DNA of 64,000 bases, taken from NCBI GenBank assembly GCA_947259275.1, contig CAMYMH010000038.1, positions 1 to 64,000 of the forward strand, in the 5' to 3' direction. The position numbers were made by a program, and so were the translations under genes. Of the stretch, positions 35,628 to 44,939 are shown one piece after another. Every line of letters starts with the position of its first letter. Within the stretch, counting starts at the first letter, position 1. The notes under the pieces were generated by a model. It ran no database searches. It was not told where the DNA came from and saw only the letters and a list, made by a program, of their open reading frames with translations. The stretch comes from an uncultured Acidimicrobiaceae bacterium. Lineage in GTDB: Bacteria > Actinomycetota > Acidimicrobiia > Spongiisociales > SHLN01.

Positions 35628-38023
35628 ACACCCGCCACCGGCGTCCAGCCGGCCGCGCCCCACACATAGGAATCATCGGTGGGGGCGGGGGAACCGTCAC
35701 CGGCATTCGTGTTGCTCAAGTAGACGGTGGTGTTTGAGCCCCGGAAGATGCCGGCAGTGTCAACCTGGTCGGAGTCCCAGTCACCGGCCACGAAGGCGTC
35801 GGAGGCGAACCCGAAGAAGAAGTTGTCGGCCGTGGTCGCGATTGCTCCCGGTCCAACTGGCGTCTGGTGGGTGTAGTAGATGAAGCCGTCGGCCTCCCGA
35901 TACAGCAGCACGCTGTCCTTCCCGTCCCCGTCCGGGTCACCACCGAAGGCACGATCCCCCGGCACCCCAAAGAAGAAGTCATAGTTGGTCGGAACCGGAG
36001 CGCCCAGGCGGCCATTCGTGTCCGACAGGAAGATGTGGCCGCCGCGGTTGATCCCGAGGGTGTCGACCCCGTCACCGTTCCAGTCGCCCGAGAAGACGGC
36101 GTCACCGGGAATCCCAAAGAAAAAGTCGAACTCGGCAACGGCGGTGGCACCATCGTCGGGGAGCGCATTGGTTAAGTAGGCAAAGCCACCACCGCCGCTC
36201 TGACGCCACATTCCCGGCGTGTCGAGGCCATCGCCATCCCAGTCTCCGAACAACGGGATGTCGCCGGGGGCGCCGTACCAGAAGGTGCGATCCGGCAATC
36301 CTTCCTGCCGGATGTGCCAGCGGCCGCTCGGCTCAACCAGCAGCACCACGTCCGGTTGGTCGTCGACCTCATAGGCCCCAATGTCGCAGCCCGGCCCCCG
36401 CGGCCGGGCGATGCCTCGCTGATCGATGGCCGCGACGCAGGCGACCGCGGGTATGTGGTCGATGGCCGGACTACCGGTCAGCAGCGCGTGGGTCCGGGAG
36501 AAGCCACCGTTGTCCGCCAGCGGGCCCAGCAGGGGGTCGGCACCAACCAGGTCGGTCGCGAGGGAGGTGAACGTGCAGCCATCGGTGTCTCCCACCAGGT
36601 TGTTGCCACCCGAGCCGACCACGCCGGCACAATCGGGACCGGTCGCCGAAGTGTTCCCCCACAAGATGGTGGCAGTGATGGTGACCGGGCCACCTTCGTT
36701 GTATAGACCGCCACCGGTGGCGGGTGCGGTGGCAGTGTTGGCAGTTACCGTTGCCGCCTCCATCTCGACGGTGGCGGTGAGGTCGTTGAAGACCCCACCC
36801 CCCTCGTATCCGGTATTGCCCGAGACCGTGGTCTCGAAGAGGGACAGACTGCTGTCGCCGATATTGAGAATGGCGCCGCCGGGCGCCAACCCGGGTGCGT
36901 CGTTGCCCGACAACGTCGCCCCGATGATGGTCACGTTGCCGCTGTCGCTGAAGACGGCCCCGCCCCCGGTACTACCGCGGTTATTGATGATTTCACTGTC
37001 CAAGATGTCGGAAGTGCCGCCGCTGGTGTTCGTGAGGCCGGCACCACTGCTCGAGCTGTGATTCTCGATGGTGGTGCCGCTCACAAACAGGTAGCCGCCA
37101 TCGTTGTAGATGCCACCACCGCCCCCGGCTCCGTTGGCCGAAACGAGTGAATCCACCACCCAGACATCACCCAGACCGAAGCCGAATGGGCCGCCCTCGC
37201 CGTTGAAGATTCCGCCTCCCAGCCCACCCGGAGCCGAGTTATCACGGATGATTGCATCCTCGAGGACGAGAAGCGCGCCGTTCCAGTTGGCGATGCCGCC
37301 TCCGATTCCCGCCGTCACCTCATTGCCCGCCACCGTGCTGTTACCGAGGTAGAGCTCCGCAAAATCGCCATCGTTCAAGATTCCGCCGCCCTCCGAGCTC
37401 CGGTTTCCGGTGATGGTCGAGTTGACGATCTCGAGCGAGCCGAGGTTGACCACACCACCGCCTCCTGAGACGGCCGTGTTGTCGGAGATCTGGACGCCAT
37501 CGAAGAGACCTCCGAAACTGGCTTCAACACCTCCGCCGCCGGGGGCGGTGTTGTTTCTGATGATGCTGTCGATTATGACCAGCGGGCCGCCTGCGTCGAT
37601 GGCGCCCCCACTGTCCCTGGCATTGTTGCCCTCCAGCACTGCATCCAAGATGGTCAAGTCGCCGAGACTGTCGATCCCGCCGCCATCCAAGCCGTTCCCA
37701 CCCGTGATGGTGAGGTTGGCCAAGGTCACCACCACCCCCGGTGGGATCGTCACCGTGCTCGACAGGAAGCCGCCCGACCCGTCGATGGTGGCGGTACCAA
37801 TGCCTTTGATCTCGAGGTCGACGCCAATGAAGAGGTTTTCGACACATGTCCCGGTGAACTCGATGATCGATCCGGGCGCGGCAACGTCCACTGTGTCTTG
37901 CAGCGAGTCCCCCCCGTCGCAATCCACCACCGGCGCCGCGGTGGCGCCGCCCGCGCCGAGTACCGAGCCAAGCAATCCTGCTGCCACCACCACGGCGAAC
38001 CGCCGACCTTTCACGTGCCGCAT
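35618..38023 (-). CDS. Secreted parallel beta-helix protein with FG-GAP-like C-terminus
   Basis: The 801-residue product has a signal peptide (FAVVVAAGLLGSVLGAGGATAAP). Residues about 30-560 are Gly/Asn-rich repeats (GGGI.N.G.L.I..S.I.NN.A..GGG), the right-handed beta-helix seen in choice-of-anchor and pectate-lyase-like surface proteins, ending in SPAIDHIP and RGIARPRGPGCDIGAYE. Residues about 565-801 hold five FG-GAP-like repeats (GDWDGDGLDTPGMWR, GDWNGDGVDTLGINR). These are like those in the CapA protein at 21.8-23.6 kb. It is probably exported; binding or adhesive function is inferred. Confidence 0.8.
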   Translation of the reverse strand: MRHVKGRRFAVVVAAGLLGSVLGAGGATAAPVVDCDGGDSLQDTVDVAAPGSIIEFTGTCVENLFIGVDLEIKGIGTATIDGSGGFLSSTVTIPPGVVVTLANLTITGGNGLDGGGIDSLGDLTILDAVLEGNNARDSGGAIDAGGPLVIIDSIIRNNTAPGGGGVEASFGGLFDGVQISDNTAVSGGGGVVNLGSLEIVNSTITGNRSSEGGGILNDGDFAELYLGNSTVAGNEVTAGIGGGIANWNGALLVLEDAIIRDNSAPGGLGGGIFNGEGGPFGFGLGDVWVVDSLVSANGAGGGGGIYNDGGYLFVSGTTIENHSSSSGAGLTNTSGGTSDILDSEIINNRGSTGGGAVFSDSGNVTIIGATLSGNDAPGLAPGGAILNIGDSSLSLFETTVSGNTGYEGGGVFNDLTATVEMEAATVTANTATAPATGGGLYNEGGPVTITATILWGNTSATGPDCAGVVGSGGNNLVGDTDGCTFTSLATDLVGADPLLGPLADNGGFSRTHALLTGSPAIDHIPAVACVAAIDQRGIARPRGPGCDIGAYEVDDQPDVVLLVEPSGRWHIRQEGLPDRTFWYGAPGDIPLFGDWDGDGLDTPGMWRQSGGGGFAYLTNALPDDGATAVAEFDFFFGIPGDAVFSGDWNGDGVDTLGINRGGHIFLSDTNGRLGAPVPTNYDFFFGVPGDRAFGGDPDGDGKDSVLLYREADGFIYYTHQTPVGPGAIATTADNFFFGFASDAFVAGDWDSDQVDTAGIFRGSNTTVYLSNTNAGDGSPAPTDDSYVWGAAGWTPVAGVWE

Positions 38024-38126
38024 AACCGGGTTTCCTCACAGGTGACTACCACTCGCAAGCTACCCGACGTCTCAGGACTTGGCGGCCTTAAAGGATGACG
38101 ATGCTGTCGGCAGGACCAGGGACAGG

Positions 38127-39650
38127 TCAACCCTGGATTGCCGCCAGGAGGGCGGCTTTGATCGCCTGGTGTCCGAACTCATTTGGATGAAGGGTGCCCC
38201 GGGTCGACATGGTGTCGGGACGGAAGAACGATCCATCGGGAACACCCTGAATGTCGGCTGATTCCTCGGCCTGGCGAAACCAGCGCATGCCGACCACATC
38301 GCCTCGTCCTACCGATTGGGGGAAAGGATTACCCGGATAGGTTTCAGGCGGATAGGGCGCCGAACCGCAGTAGCCGTGGGCGGCGAACTGGTCGAGATGG
38401 GAGTCAACGTACACCCATCCGTGCCGATCGGCGGCCGCTTGCACGGTCGCATTGAGTGGTCCCAGGACTCGCGCCTCGGCTGCTCGCAATTCGTTCTCAT
38501 CGATCTCGAGGCCGACGACGACACCCGCCACCTCCCGGCACAACTCAACCCCGCTACCGGAATCGATGCGGGCGGAGCTGGGATACGCAGTGGCGTACAC
38601 CTCTCCGATTTCGAGCGTCTCGGTGAGCGCTCGGTTGAGCGTGTCGTAGCCGGCGGCCAATCCCGCGATGTTGCGTTCGGCCTCCGCAAACAGGCCTTCC
38701 ACCAGGAATCCGTAGGTTCCGGGAACCGACAGGAGTGGATCGAGCGCCATCAGCCCTCCCCACACCTGGCCGAAGCCCATGTCGTTTCCGCCGACTGAGA
38801 TCACCAGGTGATCGATGACCCGATCGCACGTGCCCCCGCGGCAACCGAGGATCTCGGCCAGCCGATCCAGCTGGGCGGGCAAATCGGGCACGCTGCCGTC
38901 CGGCGCCTCGTACGGCACGCCGCCGTGGGGAGTGAGAATGCCCGGTGCGATCGACGCTCCCGAGCCTGCCAGAAACACGAAGGTCACCGATGTGTGTGGC
39001 TCAGTCCGCTCGAGGTCAAGAGCGGCCTGGGCCGATCCGGCCAGAGTCGACCGGTGGGCGCGACGGTGCTCATCGGCGACACCGGTCGTGCCGCCCGTCC
39101 CGTCGTCGGCCCACAATCCGGAGACCCCATCCACAAACAAGCCGGGAGTCATCAAGCGTTCCTCCGGGTTTCCTTCGCCCGAGGCGTACGAGTCTCCGAG
39201 CACAACCATCAAGATGTCGTCGACCACCAGCCGGCCTTCGGAGCGCACCCGGCTTCCGATCCGCTCGGTCTCGAGTGTGACCTTGTACTCGCCCTCGGGC
39301 AAGGCAACCGACAAGGTCGACTCGACCAGCTCGAGATCCAGTGACTCATCCAAGGCCGACCCGGATATCGACCACCGGTGGCTGGAGCCCGGCTCGAGCA
39401 CCCGCAAGTCGACCGGAAACCTGGGGCGGCTGGGCTGGCACCGGTCGCGGCACGCACCGGGCGGCAATCCGTGGACGTACTCGAAGCTGTTGGGAAGGTC
39501 GACACGACCATCGGAATTGGCGTCCAGTCCGAATCGAGGCCGCATTTCCCAATCGAACCCGGGTTCGCCGAGCACGCCATCGCCGACGCATCCGGAGAGA
39601 GCCACCAGGGTCGCGAACACGGCGGCAGCAGCTATGGCCGGCCGCGTCAT
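38127..39650 (-). CDS. SGNH/GDSL hydrolase lipoprotein
   Basis: The 507-residue product has a lipoprotein signal (MTRPAIAAAAVFATLVALSGC). An N-terminal beta-rich domain carries an EF-hand-like loop (DANSDGRVDLP). An SGNH hydrolase domain starts near residue 147: VVLGDSYASGEGNPEE, ISVGGNDMGFG and LHPNEFGHQAI provide the Ser, Gly/Asn and Asp/His blocks. It would be an extracytoplasmic esterase or lipase. It lies 104 bases upstream of, and parallel to, the beta-helix gene. Confidence 0.85.
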   Translation of the reverse strand: MTRPAIAAAAVFATLVALSGCVGDGVLGEPGFDWEMRPRFGLDANSDGRVDLPNSFEYVHGLPPGACRDRCQPSRPRFPVDLRVLEPGSSHRWSISGSALDESLDLELVESTLSVALPEGEYKVTLETERIGSRVRSEGRLVVDDILMVVLGDSYASGEGNPEERLMTPGLFVDGVSGLWADDGTGGTTGVADEHRRAHRSTLAGSAQAALDLERTEPHTSVTFVFLAGSGASIAPGILTPHGGVPYEAPDGSVPDLPAQLDRLAEILGCRGGTCDRVIDHLVISVGGNDMGFGQVWGGLMALDPLLSVPGTYGFLVEGLFAEAERNIAGLAAGYDTLNRALTETLEIGEVYATAYPSSARIDSGSGVELCREVAGVVVGLEIDENELRAAEARVLGPLNATVQAAADRHGWVYVDSHLDQFAAHGYCGSAPYPPETYPGNPFPQSVGRGDVVGMRWFRQAEESADIQGVPDGSFFRPDTMSTRGTLHPNEFGHQAIKAALLAAIQG

Positions 39651-39730
39651 GCCGGGGGCACGTCGAGGTGGAGCACGATGCGCCGGTCGGCCTCTTCGTT
39701 CACCATCGTCTGATCAGACTCTTCAAGCAT
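39647..39730 (-). CDS. Possible 27-aa leader peptide upstream of the SGNH lipoprotein
   Basis: A short frame starting MLEESDQTMVNEEADRR ends in a TGA that overlaps the ATG at 39650 (ATGA), as in translational coupling. The peptide is acidic with no recognised motif. It could be a coupled leader, a small protein or chance. Confidence 0.25.
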   Translation of the reverse strand: MLEESDQTMVNEEADRRIVLHLDVPPA

Positions 39731-39878
39731 GGTCGCGGACGACCCTCAATCCTACGCTTCGACTCGGTGCCCTCCGCGGCCCGACCGCTCCCACAATCCC
39801 CCAAAATGAACGAGAATTAGAGGAACCGAAGGACGGCACCATGCGTCTACAGAGAGACACCGCACAGGGAGACCAATC

Positions 39879-42158
39879 GTGACCGATTCGATCATCTACG
39901 AGGCCCAGCCGATCCCACCGCGAGACCCCAGGGATGGGAAGCGTCAGAAGTGGTCGGCAATCTTCGGAGCCGTTGCCGTCATCGCCGTGCTGTTGGTTGG
40001 TGTCGCCTTCGGCGCTGCGCTGTTCCGCGGTACCGCCGAGCCCGACCCCCTGGCCGAGCCCGATCCCACCCAACCGACTGCCACCCTCCAGACCACGACC
40101 ACGACCACGACCTCCGGGTCTCCGCTGGCCAGTCGCGCCCAGCGATCCGAGAGCTTTCTAGGCGGAGGCGACCATGCCATCTCCCGCCCGGCCTTGCCCG
40201 GCGGCGATGTCGGAGCCCCCACCCCCCCACTGCCGGCCCAGGAATTCACCTGGGAACGGATCACGCTCCACCTCCCGGAAGGAGAAGAGGCTTACCTGCA
40301 CGGCGTCTACGCGGTCAACGACGGATTCCTCGCCGTCGGCATGAGCTGGTCCGAGGAGAACCAGAGAATCGTCGTGTGGAAGTCGGCCGACGGACTGGCC
40401 TGGGAGCCAGCCGAGCTGAACGGTGACTTCTCGAACTCCAACGTGTGGAACGTCGTGTTCAACGATTACGGCGCGGTGGCATTTGGCGAGGAGTGGACGG
40501 GCAGCGAGGGCGACGGGGAGCTCTACCGCGGGTATGCCGCCCCGGTGCGCCTCATCTGGACCTCTCCCGACGGTGTCAATTGGACCAGGACCGAACTCGA
40601 CCTGACCACTGCCGACAACCAGGAAGTCTGGATCAACACCGGCACCGCCGGTCCCGACGGCTTCCTCGTGGTGGGCCACCGGTCCACCTCGCCGGAGTTC
40701 GAGCCGATGCTGATCGAGAAAGACGGCTACACGCTGGAAATCAACGAGTACTCCTACAGCTACCGGGTCACGGATGCCGCCGGCACGGTGGTGGCAGAAG
40801 GCTCAATGGAGGACATTTACCGCCACACCTACGACGAGGACGGCCAGGTCATCGTCAACCCGAACACGGGCGAAATCCTCACCGTCGTTCCCTGGGAGAC
40901 CTGGGAGATGGCCTGGGAAGAGGCCTATTCGGAATCTGAGGGGGGTCCCTTCGGTGGGTTCGGGTACGTTCCACCGAATTTCACCGTTGAAGTCGACGGT
41001 TACTTCATCACCGTCGATGAAGAGGCCTACACCTACGAGATCGAAGACGCCGACGGTGCCCTAATAGCCTCGGGCGACCTCGACTTCCTATGGCGGGGAC
41101 CGGCACCGGTCATCACCGACGCCGAAGGCAATGAGATTCTCCGGTTCACCTGGGAAGAGTTCGACGCGGCCCAGGAAACCTTCTGGCGGCGAGCTGAGCA
41201 CCAGGAGTACGACTATCACTCGGAGGCCGTCGTGGCTCACTCGAGTGACGGGGTCACCTGGACCGAGGCGGTCATCGAGACCGCGGCCCAGGAAGTGAGC
41301 TTCGATTCAGTCATCGCCCGCGACGGAGGATTCCTCGCCTACGGAAGCCAATACGACGAGTACGGCGGCGGCCCGGCGATCTGGGCAAGCACCGACGGCC
41401 TGAGCTGGGATCAGGTGGCCGACATGCCGGGCGGCATGTACATCTGGAACGTGCAGCCGACGGCCGAGGGCACCCTGCTCGCCATCGGCGAGGGGCCGCA
41501 GGGTCAGGCGCTGTGGTCGAGCACCGACGGGATCGCCTGGGGCGAGGCGTTCGGCACTCGCATCCCGGAGGACCGGAGCCAATACGAGTATCTCAACCAG
41601 TTCGGGACCGGTGAGCTGGGCACCGTCGTCGTGGGGAGCCGGGAGCAGAACTACTACGACGAGGAGTACTACGCCAGCAACCCGCTCATCCTCACCCAGG
41701 GCGATTACACGCTCACGTTCAACGACTACGACTGGCCGCCGCGAGTGACGGTGATCGACAACCAAACCGAGGATGTGGTCATCGACGTTCAACTGCTCGA
41801 AGAAGGAGGCCTCCCCGAAGGCTTCTACTACGAGGACGGAGTCACCTACATCGAGAACAACGATCTCGTGCTGCTGTCCATCACCGACGAGGAATGGCGC
41901 CAGACTCAGGAAGAGCACTGGATGGCTCTCGAACAGAGCTACGTCTACCAGCCCGCCCAGACCAGCATGTACTTCTCAACCGACCTGAGCGAGTGGACCG
42001 AGGTGCCCTTCGACTTCCAAGGCTGGATCGGCCACGTCGCCATCGGCGCCGACCGCGTGGTTGTGGCCGGCGAGGAGTACTTCGAGGAGCCGATGATTCA
42101 CGACGAGGAGTTCGAGTACACGCCTCCGGCCCCGGTGATCTTTGTCGGGCGTCCTTAG
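39879..42158 (+). CDS. Membrane-anchored Asp-box protein with novel inserted repeats
   Basis: The 759-residue product has a cytoplasmic tail, one membrane segment (about 27-49) and a Thr-rich linker (about 62-80). A large outer domain follows. It contains Asp-box-like blades (SADGLAWEP, SPDGVNWTR, SSDGVTWTE, STDGLSWDQ, SSTDGIAW), the pattern of BNR/sialidase-type propellers. Three copies of an unrecognised repeat of about 70-80 residues are inserted at about 277-350, 368-440 and 602-685 (DGYTLEINEYSYSYRVTDAAG...). It is paralogous to the protein at 42743-44926. The sigma factor gene lies between them, which suggests a shared regulatory or stress function. Confidence 0.7.
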   Translation: MTDSIIYEAQPIPPRDPRDGKRQKWSAIFGAVAVIAVLLVGVAFGAALFRGTAEPDPLAEPDPTQPTATLQTTTTTTTSGSPLASRAQRSESFLGGGDHAISRPALPGGDVGAPTPPLPAQEFTWERITLHLPEGEEAYLHGVYAVNDGFLAVGMSWSEENQRIVVWKSADGLAWEPAELNGDFSNSNVWNVVFNDYGAVAFGEEWTGSEGDGELYRGYAAPVRLIWTSPDGVNWTRTELDLTTADNQEVWINTGTAGPDGFLVVGHRSTSPEFEPMLIEKDGYTLEINEYSYSYRVTDAAGTVVAEGSMEDIYRHTYDEDGQVIVNPNTGEILTVVPWETWEMAWEEAYSESEGGPFGGFGYVPPNFTVEVDGYFITVDEEAYTYEIEDADGALIASGDLDFLWRGPAPVITDAEGNEILRFTWEEFDAAQETFWRRAEHQEYDYHSEAVVAHSSDGVTWTEAVIETAAQEVSFDSVIARDGGFLAYGSQYDEYGGGPAIWASTDGLSWDQVADMPGGMYIWNVQPTAEGTLLAIGEGPQGQALWSSTDGIAWGEAFGTRIPEDRSQYEYLNQFGTGELGTVVVGSREQNYYDEEYYASNPLILTQGDYTLTFNDYDWPPRVTVIDNQTEDVVIDVQLLEEGGLPEGFYYEDGVTYIENNDLVLLSITDEEWRQTQEEHWMALEQSYVYQPAQTSMYFSTDLSEWTEVPFDFQGWIGHVAIGADRVVVAGEEYFEEPMIHDEEFEYTPPAPVIFVGRP

Positions 42159-42233
42159 GAAGAGTGGAACCAAAGATCCGTCTCATGCGTCTAGGGGGTG
42201 CACGCATGACACGGAGCGACGACAATCACTGCA

Positions 42234-42746
42234 GTGACTGCTGAGGAACCCACCGCCGAACACGTAATCGGCACCCTCGCCCCCCGGGACTTCGAGGACT
42301 TCTACCGCGCCCGCCGCGAGCAGGTGTTCCGGGGCTTGACGCTCACGTTGCGCGACCGTGATCTGGCCGCCGACGCGACCGACGAGGCGATGGCGCGGGC
42401 CTATCAGCGCTGGCGCTCGGTGCGCAGCCACCACAATCCCGAGGGCTGGGTGTATCGAGTCGGCCTCAACTGGGCCCGCTCCCGCATGCGTCGCACCAGG
42501 CGGGAGGTGCGGGGGTTTCGTCTGGAGGACCGACCGGCGCCGGACACCACACTCGCCGATCCTGCCATCGTCGCAGCACTCGAAGCGCTGCCGCTCCAGC
42601 AGCGGGCAGTGGTGGTCCTCAGGTTCTACTTCGACTGGTCAACCGATCAAGTCGCCAAAGCACTCGGCGTGCCAAGCGGCACAGTCAAGAGCCGACTCTC
42701 TCGAGCCCTCGAGCGGCTCGAGTCCCAGGTGGAGGTATCGAGATGA
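42234..42746 (+). CDS. RNA polymerase sigma factor, SigE-type/ECF
   Basis: The 170-residue product has sigma region 2 (RDRDLAADATDEAMARAYQRWRSV, then PEGWVYRVGLNWARSRMRR). It also has region 4 (LEALPLQQRAVVVLRFYFDWSTDQVAKALGVPSGTVKSRLSRAL), with a helix-turn-helix and no region 3, as in ECF sigma factors of the SigE-like actinobacterial group. The start is GTG 42234 with GGAG about 18 bases upstream. Its stop overlaps the ATG of the downstream Asp-box protein (ATGA), whose basic N-terminal tail may act as an anti-sigma-like anchor. Confidence 0.88.
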   Translation: MTAEEPTAEHVIGTLAPRDFEDFYRARREQVFRGLTLTLRDRDLAADATDEAMARAYQRWRSVRSHHNPEGWVYRVGLNWARSRMRRTRREVRGFRLEDRPAPDTTLADPAIVAALEALPLQQRAVVVLRFYFDWSTDQVAKALGVPSGTVKSRLSRALERLESQVEVSR

Positions 42747-44926
42747 ATATGGAAGATCGCCTCAAAGAGGCATTCGAACAGGAAGCCGAACACCTCCACG
42801 CTCCCCACGGCTCAGCTGATACGGCCATGCGCCGGGGTCGACGCCGGCGCGCCTCCAACCTCATCGGCGGGGCGGCGCTGGTTCTCACTCTCATCGGCGG
42901 CACCGCCGCCGGTTTCCAGCTCCTCGGCACTTCCGAGGACCCGGGGCCGAATGAGCTGGCGTCGTCGACCGAGAGCAGTCAGCCGGCCGATGAGTCGGTC
43001 ACCGTAACGTCGAATGCCGGGGTAGCCGACTTTGTCTGGGAGCGGGCAACCCTACCGAAGCCGGAGGGCACCGATGTGTGGAACATCCAGGTGGCGGCCC
43101 GCGACGGCGGATTCGTCGCCATCGGGAGCGGCTACACCCCCCGGAGCGAGGAGCCGGGAGAGAGAATCCTCGTCTGGGAGTCACCCGACGGTATCGAATG
43201 GAGCCTGACGGCTTCTGCCCTGCCCTTCGATGGGCGAATCGACACCCTCCTGAACACGGGCGACGGCTTCGTGGCCGTAGTTCGCTCCTTCGACGGCGCG
43301 AGTGACTCCACCAGCCTGTATTTCTCCGCCGATGGCACCACCTGGACGGATGGCAGCGCCGACCTCGGTCCGCTCGCCAACAACCAGCACCTGTGGTTCG
43401 TCGGGGCCGCCAGTGGGAACGGAACCACGGTGCTGGCCGGGACGATCCAGACCGAGCCGCCCGAGCCGCCCGTGGTCCTCGAGGAGGCCGGCCTGGTCCT
43501 GCAGCTGGACCACTTCCAGGAGACTTTCACCGTCAGTGACCTCGCAACCGGCGAGGTGATCACCGTGATCAGCTCGGAGGCCATCTATGGGCGAGGTCCG
43601 GCGGTATATGGACCCGACGGTGAAGAGATAGTCGTACTGTCCGAGGACGTCTTGGAAGCTGCTTACCAGGCCGGGTTCGAAGAGGTGCTCGTGGTGGAAC
43701 AAGACGGGATTCGGGTAGAGATCAACTATCTCGAGCACACCTTTGTTGCCACCGATATCGCCAGCGAGACCGTCGTCGCCTCAGGCAACGAGGACGACCT
43801 GTACCAAGCGCCTCGGATCGTCGTGGTCGACCCGGACACGAATGAGACCATCGTGGACATGGACATCGATGAGTACTACCGGGCGCAGGATGAGGCATAC
43901 GGCGAAATCGACGGGTACTTCCCTCAGAGTGAGCTCGTGCTCCTCGCCTCGCGCGACGGTGCGAAATGGGACCGGGTCGATCTGCCGAACGACGTCGGCG
44001 AAGAGATCAACGTGAGTGGAGTCGGATATGGCCCCAACGGCTTCCTGGTCTCGGTCAACAGCTACGGGCCCGACCGAGCCGAACTCAACGTTTGGCGGTC
44101 GGCAGATGGCCTGACCTGGGAACCATTCTCACCGGGCGGTAGCAATGACCCGGTCGAGGGCCCGATCGTGAGCGATGGGAAAGCCTATTACCGCCTCAGC
44201 TACAACAACCGGGCGGGCATCGCCCGCTCGTCGGATGGTGTCGAGTGGACGGTCGTCCATGAACCCGGCGATCGCGGGACCTATTACAACTCCCTGGCGT
44301 CCGGCGGCCTCGGAATAGTGGCGGTCGGCCAGCATTCAGAAGACAGCTACGGCCCACCGCTTGTGATCGCCAAGGACGGGCGGACCCTCATGTTCGACAC
44401 CGAAAACGGCCGTATCACGGTGACCGAGGACGCCACCGGAGAGGTCCTCACCACCATCGAACTCGACGTGTACCAACTCGAGGCTCCGGAGCAGATCATT
44501 GAGGACCCGGAGAACGGGACCATCACCATCACCGATGTCGATGGCACGGTCGTGATGGAGTTCACCGAGGACGATGCGATGGCCGCCTCCGAGCAGGCCG
44601 ACTACGAATATGAGTACTTGCCCCCCGAGTCGGCGGTCGCCTTCTCGCCCGATGGCGAGGAATGGTTCACCGCCACCAGCGTCGGGCTGGACGTCGCCTG
44701 GGCCCAGAATGTGGCGGTGGGTGACGAGGCCGTGGTCATCGTCGGTGAGTCGGCCGAGTTCTACGCCGACCAGCAATACGGCTCCGGAGGCGAAGTCACG
44801 GTCGAGCTCGAGAGCGGATCGGGGTATGGGACGGAGACGACCCTCGTTGACGGATCGACGGTGACCACCACCATTGCCGCCGATTACAGCCCAACGACCT
44901 ACGTGTGGGTAGGAAGGCCGCGGTAG
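42743..44926 (+). CDS. Sigma-linked membrane Asp-box protein with novel inserted repeats
   Basis: The 727-residue product starts with a cytoplasmic segment (MNMEDRLKEAFEQEAEHLH) and a basic patch MRRGRRRRASN before one membrane segment (about 40-61). This is the layout of proteins encoded next to ECF sigma factors. The outer part holds Asp-box blades (ESPDGIEWS, SADGTTWTD, SRDGAKWDR, SADGLTWEP, SSDGVEWTV). It also has three copies of the unrecognised repeat at about 244-312, 315-388 and 539-620, as in the paralogue at 39879. There is no zinc-binding HxxxCxxC. It may sense an outside signal and hold the sigma factor. Confidence 0.7.
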   Translation: MNMEDRLKEAFEQEAEHLHAPHGSADTAMRRGRRRRASNLIGGAALVLTLIGGTAAGFQLLGTSEDPGPNELASSTESSQPADESVTVTSNAGVADFVWERATLPKPEGTDVWNIQVAARDGGFVAIGSGYTPRSEEPGERILVWESPDGIEWSLTASALPFDGRIDTLLNTGDGFVAVVRSFDGASDSTSLYFSADGTTWTDGSADLGPLANNQHLWFVGAASGNGTTVLAGTIQTEPPEPPVVLEEAGLVLQLDHFQETFTVSDLATGEVITVISSEAIYGRGPAVYGPDGEEIVVLSEDVLEAAYQAGFEEVLVVEQDGIRVEINYLEHTFVATDIASETVVASGNEDDLYQAPRIVVVDPDTNETIVDMDIDEYYRAQDEAYGEIDGYFPQSELVLLASRDGAKWDRVDLPNDVGEEINVSGVGYGPNGFLVSVNSYGPDRAELNVWRSADGLTWEPFSPGGSNDPVEGPIVSDGKAYYRLSYNNRAGIARSSDGVEWTVVHEPGDRGTYYNSLASGGLGIVAVGQHSEDSYGPPLVIAKDGRTLMFDTENGRITVTEDATGEVLTTIELDVYQLEAPEQIIEDPENGTITITDVDGTVVMEFTEDDAMAASEQADYEYEYLPPESAVAFSPDGEEWFTATSVGLDVAWAQNVAVGDEAVVIVGESAEFYADQQYGSGGEVTVELESGSGYGTETTLVDGSTVTTTIAADYSPTTYVWVGRPR

Positions 44927-44939
44927 GGGCCGGTGCGGA

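Noticed and set aside
42206-42244. ATG at 42206 as the start or leader peptide of the sigma factor
   Set aside because: Its frame stops after 12 codons and does not match the sigma frame. A leader role cannot be supported from the sequence.
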